9,338 nucleotides of DNA from an uncultured Alphaproteobacteria bacterium (GTDB taxonomy: Bacteria > Pseudomonadota > Alphaproteobacteria > Thalassobaculales > Thalassobaculaceae). Every line of letters begins with the position of its first letter. The first letter of the stretch is position 1. Below are positions 1-6,536 of the stretch, piece by piece. The stretch lies in the NCBI GenBank assembly GCA_938028645.1, contig CALIMD010000284.1, positions 1 to 9,338 of the forward strand, written 5' to 3'. Below the pieces are notes generated by a model. That model was not told where the DNA came from and ran no database searches. It saw only the letters and a list, made by a program, of their open reading frames with translations. Both the position numbers and the translations under genes were made by a program.

Positions 1-16
1 TTTTCCCAATATTCAT
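1..16 (-). CDS. 5' end of a divergent gene, product unknown (partial)
   Basis: On the minus strand an ATG at 16-14 begins an open frame that runs off the left edge (Met-Asn-Ile-Gly-Lys). It is preceded, 5 bases upstream, by a perfect GGAGG Shine-Dalgarno sequence (plus-strand CCTCC at 22-26). A GTG directly before the ATG (19-17) is a less likely alternative start. Only five codons are visible, so nothing can be said about function. The arrangement makes 17-169 a divergent promoter region shared with the GMC oxidoreductase gene. A transporter or regulator would be a natural occupant, but that is guesswork. Confidence 0.45.
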
Positions 17-169
17 CACAACCTCCAATAAGAAAACAAACGATCACTCCATAAAATCAATAAGTTGACCGATACGCAAATATAAGACTTGAGAATAGTT
101 CATTTGTGATAGCAAAATACCATATTTTTTATCATGCTGAGATATTAGGCTACTATATGGGGGACCTAG
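17..169. promoter_or_regulatory. Divergent intergenic region upstream of the GMC oxidoreductase gene
   Basis: This AT-rich, non-coding stretch lies between two outward-facing starts. On the plus strand, GGGGGA at 159-164 is the ribosome binding site of the GMC gene, 5 bases before its ATG. A possible sigma-70 pair is TTGAGA (89-94) and CAAAAT (113-118), 18 bases apart, but the -10 match is poor. TTGACC (65-70) looks like a good -35 box but has no acceptable -10 box at normal spacing. No convincing long palindrome was seen. Confidence 0.35.
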
Positions 170-1762
170 ATGAATTATGATTATATAATCATTGGTGCGG
201 GATCGGCTGGATGTGTTTTGGCCAACCGATTAAGTGAAAATCCAAAGAACTCTGTTCTCTTGTTAGAAGCTGGAGATAAAGATACGAATCTTTGGATACA
301 TATTCCTGTTGGGTTTACCAAAACCTTGAACAACCCAGAGGTTAATTGGTGCTTTGAAACCGAGCCAGAGGACAATGTATCTGGCCGACAAATTCCTATT
401 CCCCGAGGCAGGGTCCTTGGAGGATCAAGCTCCATCAATGGTATGCTTTATGTTAGAGGACAAGCGTTAGACTTTGATGTCTGGGGGCAATTGGGAAATC
501 GTGGCTGGTCATATTCAGATATATTACCTTATTTTAAAAAGTCAGAGAACTTTGAGCGTGGGAATGACGAGTTTCGCGGAACTGACGGGCCTCTAAATGT
601 GGCCGATATGTATGAAAAACACGAATTGATTGATGCATTTATCGATGCTGGCGTTGAGTTAGGTTATCCCCGAAACCCCGATTATAATGGCTCTAAACAA
701 GATGGTTTTGGCTACTATCAAATAACCCAACGGAATGGGCGTCGAGAAAGTACAGCTCGTGCCTTTTTAAACCCAGCTAAAAATCGAAAAAATCTAACCA
801 TTGAATCTCGCGCCCATGTTACAAAAATTATTTTTAATAAAAAAAGGGCGACCGGCGTTGAATATTCAATTGATGGAATAAAAAAGACTGCCGACGTAAA
901 CAACGAGATAATATTAACAGCTGGAGCAGTTCAATCTCCTCAAATACTTGAACTTTCTGGAATAGGACAACCTCAATTACTGAAAAGCCATGGCATTTCT
1001 CTACAGCACGAACTTCCAGGAGTTGGTGAAAATTATAGAGACCATTATGCTGCAAGGATGAACTGGCGTGTTAATAAACCAATTAGTCTAAATGAGGAAA
1101 CGCGCGGGTTAAATCTAGTGAAAGAAGTTTTTAAATATGCGTTAACACGACGAGGCGCACTTACATGGACGGCGGGTGTCGGACATGCTTTCATGAAGAC
1201 CAGACCAGATTTAGAAACCCCAGATGTTCAATTTTTCTTCGTCCATGGCAGTTTTGCCTCTTCCAAGGATAGAAAACTCGATAAAGAACCCGGAATGACA
1301 CTTGCCGTTTATCAATGCCGGCCTGAGAGCCAAGGAACCATACATATAGGGGGGGCCAATCCTTTTGACGCTCCTAAAATCCGCCCAAATTTCTTAGATA
1401 ATCAACTTGATCAAGACACGCTAGTTGCTGGATTACATCTCTGCAGGTCAATTGGAGAGACCAAGGCTATGAAGCAACATATCTCTCATGAAATGAATCC
1501 AGGAACCAACATTAAAACAGATGAAGAGATGCTACAATTCGCGCGTGATACTGGCGCTACAACATACCATCCGATGGGAACCTGTAAAATGGGCAGCGAT
1601 CCGATGGCCGTAGTAGATGATCGCCTAAGGGTTCATGGAATTGAAAACCTGAGAGTTGCAGATGCCTCAATAATGCCAACGATGCCCTCAGGGAATATAA
1701 ATGCTCCCGTGATTATGATAGCAGAGAAAGCGGCAGATATGATTAAAGAAGACAGCGCGTGA
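170..1762 (+). CDS. GMC family FAD-dependent oxidoreductase (choline dehydrogenase-like)
   Basis: This predicted cytoplasmic flavoenzyme of 530 residues is of normal length for bacterial GMC alcohol dehydrogenases and would oxidise a primary or secondary alcohol with FAD. The N-terminal dinucleotide-binding fold has GAGSAG at residues 9-14 and the acidic end of beta-2 (LLLEAG) at 30-35. GMC signature 1 (PRGRVLGGSSSINGMLYVRG) is at 78-97 and signature 2, beginning AGAVQSPQILELSGIG, at 251-266. The catalytic pair is His467 (in YHPMGTCKMG) and Asn511 (in SGNINAP). There is no signal peptide or membrane segment. The ATG at 170 has a GGGGGA ribosome binding site 5 bases upstream. The aldolase-like gene follows after about 40 bases on the same strand, suggesting a two-gene transcript. 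The substrate cannot be told: choline, polyethylene glycol, aryl alcohol and other dehydrogenases share these motifs. The family call is secure. Confidence 0.93.
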   Translation: MNYDYIIIGAGSAGCVLANRLSENPKNSVLLLEAGDKDTNLWIHIPVGFTKTLNNPEVNWCFETEPEDNVSGRQIPIPRGRVLGGSSSINGMLYVRGQALDFDVWGQLGNRGWSYSDILPYFKKSENFERGNDEFRGTDGPLNVADMYEKHELIDAFIDAGVELGYPRNPDYNGSKQDGFGYYQITQRNGRRESTARAFLNPAKNRKNLTIESRAHVTKIIFNKKRATGVEYSIDGIKKTADVNNEIILTAGAVQSPQILELSGIGQPQLLKSHGISLQHELPGVGENYRDHYAARMNWRVNKPISLNEETRGLNLVKEVFKYALTRRGALTWTAGVGHAFMKTRPDLETPDVQFFFVHGSFASSKDRKLDKEPGMTLAVYQCRPESQGTIHIGGANPFDAPKIRPNFLDNQLDQDTLVAGLHLCRSIGETKAMKQHISHEMNPGTNIKTDEEMLQFARDTGATTYHPMGTCKMGSDPMAVVDDRLRVHGIENLRVADASIMPTMPSGNINAPVIMIAEKAADMIKEDSA

Positions 1763-1791
1763 GAGCCACGTTAGAAACAAACTTCCTTTTT

Positions 1792-1795
1792 GGAG
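1792..1795 (+). promoter_or_regulatory. Ribosome binding site that fixes the aldolase-like gene start
   Basis: GGAG lies 9 bases before the ATG at 1805. An in-frame TTG at 1790 would begin two bases upstream of this element and so has no site of its own. The ATG at 1805 is therefore the better start. Confidence 0.6.
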
Positions 1796-1804
1796 TCAAT
1801 AATA

Positions 1805-2578
1805 ATGCCTGATACAATATCTAAAGAAAATAATATGACAGAGACTGAGCACACTACGCGCGTTGATCTAGCGGCAGCCTTCAGATTGGTGGATTTACAC
1901 GGGTGGTCAGATATGCTAGCGACCCATTTATCGGCTCGCATACCAGGTCCTGACGAGCATTTCCTGATAAATCCAGTAGGAATGATGTTTGAAGAAATGA
2001 CGGCTTCATGTCTCGTAAAAGTTGATATAGACGGCAATATTCTTAGCGAAAGTGAGTTTGGAATCAATCCAGCCGGTTACACCATTCATAGTGCCGTTCA
2101 TATGGGGCGCAAGGATGCGGGATGTGTCATGCACACACATACAGCGGCGGGATTGGGTGTTGCAACTCAAAAATCAGGTCTACTTCCACTGACACAAATG
2201 GCATTAGCCGTGATTGCACAAACAGGTTATCACGACTATGAAGGACCAGCATTTGACCTTAGAGAGCGGGACCGCCTCATAAATGACCTAGCAAGCAACA
2301 ATGTGCTTATATTACGGAATCATGGTCTGTTAACGGTCGGGAAAACAGTGGCCGAAGCGTTTGTGTGGCTGTTTAGAGCTGAGAGGGCTTGCAGATTTCA
2401 GCTATCATTTCAGCAAGCTGGTGTGCCTGCACAAGAGATACCTAAAGAGGTTCAGGACGTCTCTATCGAACGATCAAAAAAAGCAATAAGCGCATCCGGA
2501 CACCGTCCAATAGGACAGTTTGAGTGGCCAGCATTACTCAGAAAACTAAACAGAGAAAACCCTGGATATGCTCAATAA
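1805..2578 (+). CDS. Class II aldolase/adducin family protein
   Basis: This 257-residue protein has the class II aldolase/adducin fold (fuculose-1-phosphate aldolase, adducin head). The N-terminal helix reads FRLVDLHGWSDMLATHLSAR, the family's 'G.s....H.s.R' region. The metal-binding histidines are His110 and His112 (in VMHTHT) and His173 (in LRNHGLL). Where fuculose aldolase has its catalytic Glu (Glu73 in SSEW..H), this protein has Gly91 in NPAGYTIHSAVH. That is the adducin-like subfamily pattern, so it may not be a true aldolase. Zinc-dependent decarboxylase or other chemistry is possible. It follows the GMC gene on the same strand, about 40 bases downstream, and may share its transcript. 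The start was chosen as ATG 1805 because of the GGAG at 1792-1795; an upstream in-frame TTG (1790) and a downstream ATG (1835) are less likely. The family is certain; the reaction is unknown. Confidence 0.9.
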   Translation: MPDTISKENNMTETEHTTRVDLAAAFRLVDLHGWSDMLATHLSARIPGPDEHFLINPVGMMFEEMTASCLVKVDIDGNILSESEFGINPAGYTIHSAVHMGRKDAGCVMHTHTAAGLGVATQKSGLLPLTQMALAVIAQTGYHDYEGPAFDLRERDRLINDLASNNVLILRNHGLLTVGKTVAEAFVWLFRAERACRFQLSFQQAGVPAQEIPKEVQDVSIERSKKAISASGHRPIGQFEWPALLRKLNRENPGYAQ

Positions 2579-2638
2579 AGAATAAAGATTTAGAACTCAA
2601 ATTAATTGTATTTTGCGATCCAATACCGGGGGAAATTT
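2579..2638. other. Convergent intergenic gap without a visible terminator
   Basis: These 60 bases lie between the stop codons of the plus-strand aldolase-like gene and the minus-strand ligase gene. I looked for a GC-rich hairpin followed by a T-run on both strands and found only short matches (ATTG/CAAT arms, GAAATTTC). Termination here may be Rho-dependent or lie inside the opposing genes. Confidence 0.4.
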
Positions 2639-4018
2639 CTATTTTCGTAAATCAATAAGTCGGATTGGTTTTTGTCGTGCATTGATTTGAGTCTTTTCAG
2701 CCGTTGATCCCACAGCTGTTACTTTTACTTCCAAGGCAACGCCCAACCTTTGCTTTAAGAGATGCTGGATGCGATCAACAAGTTCTTTGGTATGGTTCTT
2801 TTCGTTTGCCTCGCAAACGACAGTCATAATATCCAATCCTGTTTGTTTTTCTACTTGACAAAAATACTCTCCATTTAACTCTTTCACATCTTTTAGGATC
2901 GCTGAAATGCCGGTCGGATATATGTTTATTCCCTTGAGTTTGATCATATTATCACTACGACCTTGAAAACCAGCTAGTCGCCTGAATGGTAACGATAACC
3001 CGCCGAGGCCCGGCAAAATTGTAGAGACATCTTTCGTATCAAATCGGATCACTGGGTAAACAGTATCTTTGAATAATACGGTATTACAAATATTACCTTT
3101 CTCACCATCTTTAACAACATTTCCAGTCTCTGGATCAAGTATCTCTACCAAATGCGCATCTTCCCAAATGTATAATCCATCGTGGTCAGGTCCCTCGGCA
3201 GCGATAATTCCCGTATCACCAACACCATACCAGTCGAAACATTCGACCCCTCCCCACGCTTCCGACATTGCAGCACCGCCATCTTCCGCTAGATGACCTG
3301 ATATCATGCGTATTTTCAAATCGGTGACTGGGTCGAGCCCTTGTTTTTTTGCTACTTCTGCCAATTTTGTTATATAATCAGAAAATCCAACAATAACAGT
3401 TGCGCCATATCTTTGCATCAAATCGATTTGTTGTTCGGACCTTGTCTCCAATCCCGTCCCAGCGGATAGCAGTAGCGCATTCGTATAATGAAGAACCGCT
3501 TCTCTTATATAATGTCCCCCATTAACCATTCCAAAACCATAGACAGAATGAACAATATCATCGTGGTTTAACCCCTGAAGCAGATATGCTCGGGCAAGCA
3601 GAGCATTCTGAATTTCTCGATCTTTAGGCCCATAAAAAAGGGGCTGAGGATTGCCAGTGGTGCCGCTAGTTGTCTGCATTACAACCCTCTGACCATCTGA
3701 CCAATTCATTTTTCCAATAAAATCCCCAAATGGAGGAAATCTTTCGACGCTTTCCATTAAATCAGATTTCGAAAAAGTTGGAATTTTGGTTATATCATCT
3801 AAACCTAAAATATCTCCGCGTTCTAGGCCTATAGCTGTCCAACGACGGAAATAGAAAGGATTTGACCAGGCCTTATCAACTAGTTGAAGGAAGCGTATTT
3901 CTTGCAGGTCTCTGACCTGTTCACTATTCATTTCTCCAAATTTAGGCCAAAATGCTTTTCCAACAGGATAATCGACAACAATCTGATTTGGTTCTGCCTG
4001 CCTGAAATATTCACTCAC
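2639..4018 (-). CDS. Phenylacetate-CoA ligase-like (PaaK family) adenylate-forming enzyme
   Basis: This 459-residue member of the acyl/aryl adenylate-forming superfamily would activate a carboxylic acid with ATP and transfer it to CoA in the cytoplasm. The phosphate-binding loop TTSGTTGNP is at residues 116-124. The substrate/Mg motif FDWYGVGD is at 261-268; in PaaK this is YGLSE, so the Glu is replaced by Asp268. The ribose-region motif PVIRFDTKD is at 322-330, the hinge GRSDNMIKLKGINIYP at 353-368, and the C-terminal RQKPIRLIDLR at 448-458, in which Lys450 is the likely catalytic lysine. The start is GTG at 4018, with no in-frame ATG between it and the upstream stop. Its ribosome binding site (AGGA at 4032-4029) overlaps the end of the MmgE/PrpD gene, whose stop is 7 bases away. 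The two are probably translated together and act in one pathway. The acid is not identifiable; it need not be phenylacetate. Confidence 0.9.
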   Translation of the reverse strand: MSEYFRQAEPNQIVVDYPVGKAFWPKFGEMNSEQVRDLQEIRFLQLVDKAWSNPFYFRRWTAIGLERGDILGLDDITKIPTFSKSDLMESVERFPPFGDFIGKMNWSDGQRVVMQTTSGTTGNPQPLFYGPKDREIQNALLARAYLLQGLNHDDIVHSVYGFGMVNGGHYIREAVLHYTNALLLSAGTGLETRSEQQIDLMQRYGATVIVGFSDYITKLAEVAKKQGLDPVTDLKIRMISGHLAEDGGAAMSEAWGGVECFDWYGVGDTGIIAAEGPDHDGLYIWEDAHLVEILDPETGNVVKDGEKGNICNTVLFKDTVYPVIRFDTKDVSTILPGLGGLSLPFRRLAGFQGRSDNMIKLKGINIYPTGISAILKDVKELNGEYFCQVEKQTGLDIMTVVCEANEKNHTKELVDRIQHLLKQRLGVALEVKVTAVGSTAEKTQINARQKPIRLIDLRK

Positions 4019-4032
4019 GACATACTCATCCT
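4019..4032 (-). promoter_or_regulatory. Coupled ribosome binding site and GTG start of the ligase gene
   Basis: The minus strand reads AGGATGAGTATGTC and then the GTG start. AGGA (4032-4029) and GAG (4027-4025) are both usable ribosome-binding elements, and the TGA stop of the MmgE/PrpD gene (4028-4026) lies between and overlapping them. Ribosomes terminating on the upstream gene would sit on the ligase start, which suggests translational coupling. Two nearby ATGs on this strand are out of the ligase frame. Confidence 0.55.
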
Positions 4033-5387
4033 GTAACTAAATCAATCAAATTACGAATATCCTCAACTTTCTCTAAATTGTCTATGCTGCTAATGAGTTC
4101 CTCGCCATCCCCGAGCAGTGGGATGGCAGCAGCTTTCCAGTTGCGTCTAAACTTCATCAGATGAGCCTCTCGGGTGAGCGGCTTATTTGGGTTCCCATAT
4201 ACCACATCAATTCGTTTAAAAAACCTTTCGCCATTTTTCATACGTATCTCAACTTCGACGGGCGATAATGCGTTTGGATCAGGATTTTCATCTATGTCGA
4301 TGCTTATTTTTCTTGCAAGATCTAAAGAACTGTGGTCACGGATCGCCTCGATAGTAAAGTCGTCTATATCGATAAAATTTTTCTTAAGCATGATAGCTGC
4401 AGCATACTGCCCATTTAAGCGAGCATAGCTAATCTCCATCGCGTCATGGATTGGTCGACCAACCAGATGATGAGTTAGCGATGGAACCATTGCCTGCACA
4501 CTCTCTATTTGATCAACAGCAATGGTATTTGCATTTTGAATCTCTTGAATAGCATCTACTATTCCATGGGTAGCGCGTCCACTGGGGAATGGTTTATGAG
4601 CCACCTCATTAATTCTCCACTTGTCGCCCAGCGTAGACAGAACCGAGCGAATATCCCCCTCTGCCTCTATAAGACTAAAATAGCCAAAGCGTCCTTCCAA
4701 CACTCCCTGTAAACCAGGCAAGCCATTCTCTGCAAGATCACAAGCAATCAGAGCATTCCTAGCATTAAAGCCAATTTGCAAAGCAAGTAACGAAGAGCCC
4801 TCCGTATGCGCCTGCATCGTTCCTGATAGTTGAACGTAAGCGAGCGAGAAGGCTCTGATTAGTTCTTCCTTATTGTAGCCTCGCGCACTTCCGACCGCCG
4901 CAACTGCGGCAAACGCACCAGCCGTTGCGGGTCTAAAAAATTGAAGTCCACTGCTACAGGCAACACCGAGATTACAGGCTATATCAACGCCAAGTACAGC
5001 TGACTTCAATAATTTACTACCGCTAATACCTCCTCTTCGATCAGCATCTGCGAAAATTACAGCCAATAAGACAGTCATCGTGTGAATTACTGCTTCTTCA
5101 TGAACACAATCAAATTCAGAATTATGTATCTGAAATCCATTAATCAAAGCAGCGTCAGCAGGATTTAATTTAACATCTTGTCCAAGGACCCTCGAGGTAA
5201 CCGGGGGCAGTGAAGGTAAAGAGTAAGTATTCAAGAGTTCCTTTACGTAAGGCCCCGTCGACCCCGCAAGACCAACCCCAATAGTATCTAAGATATATGT
5301 TTTTGCTGAGTGGATTGCTTTATTCGGAATATCCGAAAAATTAGTATTCACCACATGGTCGGCTAATCGCTCAATGGCATCTTCCAT
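4026..5387 (-). CDS. MmgE/PrpD family protein
   Basis: This 453-residue protein of the MmgE/PrpD fold has the usual length. The family includes 2-methylcitrate dehydratase, cis-aconitate decarboxylase and iminodisuccinate epimerase, which act on small di- and tricarboxylates without a metal cluster. Family landmarks are AKTYILDTIGVGLAGS at 28-43, HNSEFDCVHEEAVIHT at 88-103 (the 'HA.eFDD.H....HP' region, with Asp93, His96 and His102 conserved in style), a Gly/Ala-rich helical middle (ATAGAFAAVAAVG), and the PFPSGRATHGIVDA segment that contributes to the active site in the family. The start ATG at 5387 has GAGGGAG (5404-5398) 10 bases upstream. It is the first of a tight pair with the PaaK-like ligase, so its substrate or product may be the ligase acid or CoA ester. 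The exact reaction cannot be assigned. Two short palindromes lie in the 99-base gap upstream. Confidence 0.9.
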   Translation of the reverse strand: MEDAIERLADHVVNTNFSDIPNKAIHSAKTYILDTIGVGLAGSTGPYVKELLNTYSLPSLPPVTSRVLGQDVKLNPADAALINGFQIHNSEFDCVHEEAVIHTMTVLLAVIFADADRRGGISGSKLLKSAVLGVDIACNLGVACSSGLQFFRPATAGAFAAVAAVGSARGYNKEELIRAFSLAYVQLSGTMQAHTEGSSLLALQIGFNARNALIACDLAENGLPGLQGVLEGRFGYFSLIEAEGDIRSVLSTLGDKWRINEVAHKPFPSGRATHGIVDAIQEIQNANTIAVDQIESVQAMVPSLTHHLVGRPIHDAMEISYARLNGQYAAAIMLKKNFIDIDDFTIEAIRDHSSLDLARKISIDIDENPDPNALSPVEVEIRMKNGERFFKRIDVVYGNPNKPLTREAHLMKFRRNWKAAAIPLLGDGEELISSIDNLEKVEDIRNLIDLVTG

Positions 5388-5444
5388 ATTTCAAACGCTC
5401 CCTCATATCTGCATAGAAAAACCCTATTTGAGAAAATTCTGTTT

Positions 5445-5460
5445 TTCGATCAGTGTCGAA
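5445..5460. repeat. Perfect 5-bp inverted repeat TTCGA-N6-TCGAA
   Basis: TTCGATCAGTGTCGAA has perfect 5-base arms separated by 6 bases. This is the half-site length and spacing typical of Crp-type dimer operators (TGTGA-N6-TCACA), although the base content differs from the Crp consensus. It lies about 58-73 bases before the MmgE/PrpD start. Confidence 0.4.
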
Positions 5461-5474
5461 TGTTAACTCACATT
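5459..5474. repeat. Perfect 5-bp inverted repeat AATGT-N6-ACATT
   Basis: AATGTTAACTCACATT has perfect 5-base arms with a 6-base spacer. It overlaps the neighbouring TTCGA-N6-TCGAA repeat by two bases, so the two dyads are 14 bases apart centre to centre. It could be a second operator half of the same control region, or a chance AT-rich palindrome. Confidence 0.35.
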
Positions 5475-5486
5475 AAAATATAGTCT

Positions 5487-6350
5487 TTAATCTTTGGAAC
5501 CAAATGGATTTTGAGAGGTCCAATGGTTAGCAATATCTCTTCTCGTAGTTATCCAAACTTTTTCATGTTGTAACACATGTTCAAGAAAACGTTCGAACCA
5601 AATAAAGCGTCCAGGCCGCCCTATAATTCTTAAATGAACACCAAAAGACATCATACGAGGTGCAGTTTCGCCTTCCAAATACAATCTATCAAATGTATCT
5701 ATAGCGTATCGATACCATTGTTCCGGGGTGTAAGCTGGCGCTGTCCACATTTTCATATCATTACTATCCACGGCATAAGGGATTATCAAGATAGGTTTTT
5801 GATCCACATGATCCCAAAACGGCATATCATCCGAATAGTCATCCATATGATAAGAAAAACCATTTTCTATAAGTAGACGTCTCGTATTTGGGGTTAGTAG
5901 ATATCGTGATAACCAACCGACCGGCCTAATCCCTGTTGTCACCTCTATTGAATCCGCCGCTTTTATTATAAAATCTCTCTCTGTCGCCTCATCCATGTGA
6001 AACTGATGCACCCAACGCCACCCATGACTGCAAACTTCATGACCACCTTGCACTATTTGTTTTGCAAGTTCAGGCGCTCTCTCCAGACTTAAAGCGGCTG
6101 CTGTAAAAGTAGATTTAATATCATATTTTTTGAGAAGTTCCATTACTCTCGGAGCCCCCCGTTTTATGCCATATTGATAATTACTTTCATTGCCAAAATT
6201 TCTTATGGGCTTCTTTAGTACAACACCTAATTCATCTACTGGTTCAGGCCCTCGGTCACCATCAGCAATTGAGAGTTCTGAACCTTCTTCGACGTTAACA
6301 ACGATAGATAAAGCCAATCGGTTATTCTCTGGCCACGCCGTCTTTTTCAT
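5487..6350 (-). CDS. Polysaccharide deacetylase-fold hydrolase, PuuE (allantoinase)-like
   Basis: This 287-residue protein belongs to the NodB/CE4-fold branch containing Pseudomonas PuuE allantoinase, which opens a cyclic ureide. Landmarks are AWPENNRLALSIVVNVEEGSE at 5-25 (family 'WP....A...v.N.EEG.E'), GHEVCSHGWRW at 103-113, RPVGWLSRYLLTPNTRRLL at 142-160, the acidic MDDYSDDMP at 169-177, IPYAVDSNDMKMW at 190-202, and MMSFGVHLRIIGRPGR at 233-248. The zinc-binding Asp pair of chitin deacetylases is replaced by VNVEEG. The second His of the HSxxH motif is Trp113. Both features suit a cyclic amide/imide hydrolase rather than a sugar deacetylase. There is no signal peptide, so it is cytoplasmic. 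ATG 6350 is preferred, with GGGG at 6363-6360 nine bases upstream; an in-frame TTG at 6374 would add 8 residues but has no ribosome binding site. It lies next to the PxpA-like gene. Substrate unknown. Confidence 0.88.
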   Translation of the reverse strand: MKKTAWPENNRLALSIVVNVEEGSELSIADGDRGPEPVDELGVVLKKPIRNFGNESNYQYGIKRGAPRVMELLKKYDIKSTFTAAALSLERAPELAKQIVQGGHEVCSHGWRWVHQFHMDEATERDFIIKAADSIEVTTGIRPVGWLSRYLLTPNTRRLLIENGFSYHMDDYSDDMPFWDHVDQKPILIIPYAVDSNDMKMWTAPAYTPEQWYRYAIDTFDRLYLEGETAPRMMSFGVHLRIIGRPGRFIWFERFLEHVLQHEKVWITTRRDIANHWTSQNPFGSKD

Positions 6351-6392
6351 CGTATCGAACCCCGAATACCCCAAAATAAAATAATCGATGAT

Positions 6393-6421
6393 AGTTTATG
6401 TGAAGCTTTCTTTGATAACAA
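6393..6421 (-). promoter_or_regulatory. Candidate sigma-70 promoter of the PuuE-like hydrolase gene
   Basis: On the minus strand TTGTTA (6421-6416) and TAAACT (6398-6393) are separated by 17 bases, with four of six matches in each box. Transcription would begin near 6386, about 36 bases before the ATG. In AT-rich DNA such matches arise easily, so this is a weak call supported mainly by the wide gap and the adjacent inverted repeat. Confidence 0.28.
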
Positions 6422-6424
6422 TGC

Positions 6425-6443
6425 AAACTAAAGTGATTAGTTT
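6425..6443. repeat. Perfect 7-bp inverted repeat AAACTAA-N5-TTAGTTT
   Basis: The arms AAACTAA (6425-6431) and TTAGTTT (6437-6443) are exact reverse complements around AGTGA. A second dyad, AGTGA-N10-TCACT (6432-6436 and 6447-6451), overlaps it. The repeat sits directly upstream of the candidate -35 box of the PuuE-like gene, where an activator would bind. It is AT-rich and lacks a T-tract, so it is not a terminator. Confidence 0.4.
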
Positions 6444-6536
6444 AATTCACTAGCTACAGATTCTAACGTTCCCAATTTGCAATGACAAAAAAGACAGCTT
6501 CAATCATCGTTAATGGTAAAATTTGGATATGTTTTT

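Larger units (their letters stand above)
5388..5486 (-). promoter_or_regulatory. Intergenic region upstream of MmgE/PrpD, probable operator region
   Basis: These 99 AT-rich bases between the hydrolase stop and the MmgE/PrpD start are longer than an ordinary intra-operon spacer. They hold two adjacent palindromes (5445-5460 and 5459-5474) and the MmgE/PrpD ribosome binding site. I could not place a convincing -35/-10 pair, so an internal promoter is inferred only from the gap and the palindromes. Confidence 0.35.
6375..6536 (-). promoter_or_regulatory. 162-base intergenic region with a likely internal promoter
   Basis: This gap between the PxpA-like gene and the PuuE-like gene is the widest in the minus-strand series. 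It holds a possible sigma-70 promoter (6393-6421) and, just upstream of it, a 7-base inverted repeat (6425-6443). A T-run on the minus strand near 6486-6491 follows no stable hairpin, so I do not call a terminator after the PxpA-like gene. Confidence 0.4.

Noticed and set aside
65..86. TTGACC and TATAAG as a sigma-70 promoter for the GMC gene
   Set aside because: The boxes are only 10 bases apart, far too close, and the 17-18 base position carries no -10-like sequence.
2579..2638. A bidirectional terminator between the convergent genes
   Set aside because: The gap has only 4-base arms and no hairpin followed by a T-run on either strand.
6351..6374. A longer PuuE-like protein starting at TTG 6374
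   Set aside because: No ribosome binding site precedes the TTG, whereas ATG 6350 has GGGG nine bases upstream and yields the usual family N-terminus.
6480..6536. A terminator after the PxpA-like gene, suggested by a T-run on the minus strand
   Set aside because: The only stem near the T-run (CGATGA/TCATTG, with one G-U pair) encloses the T-run in its loop instead of preceding it.
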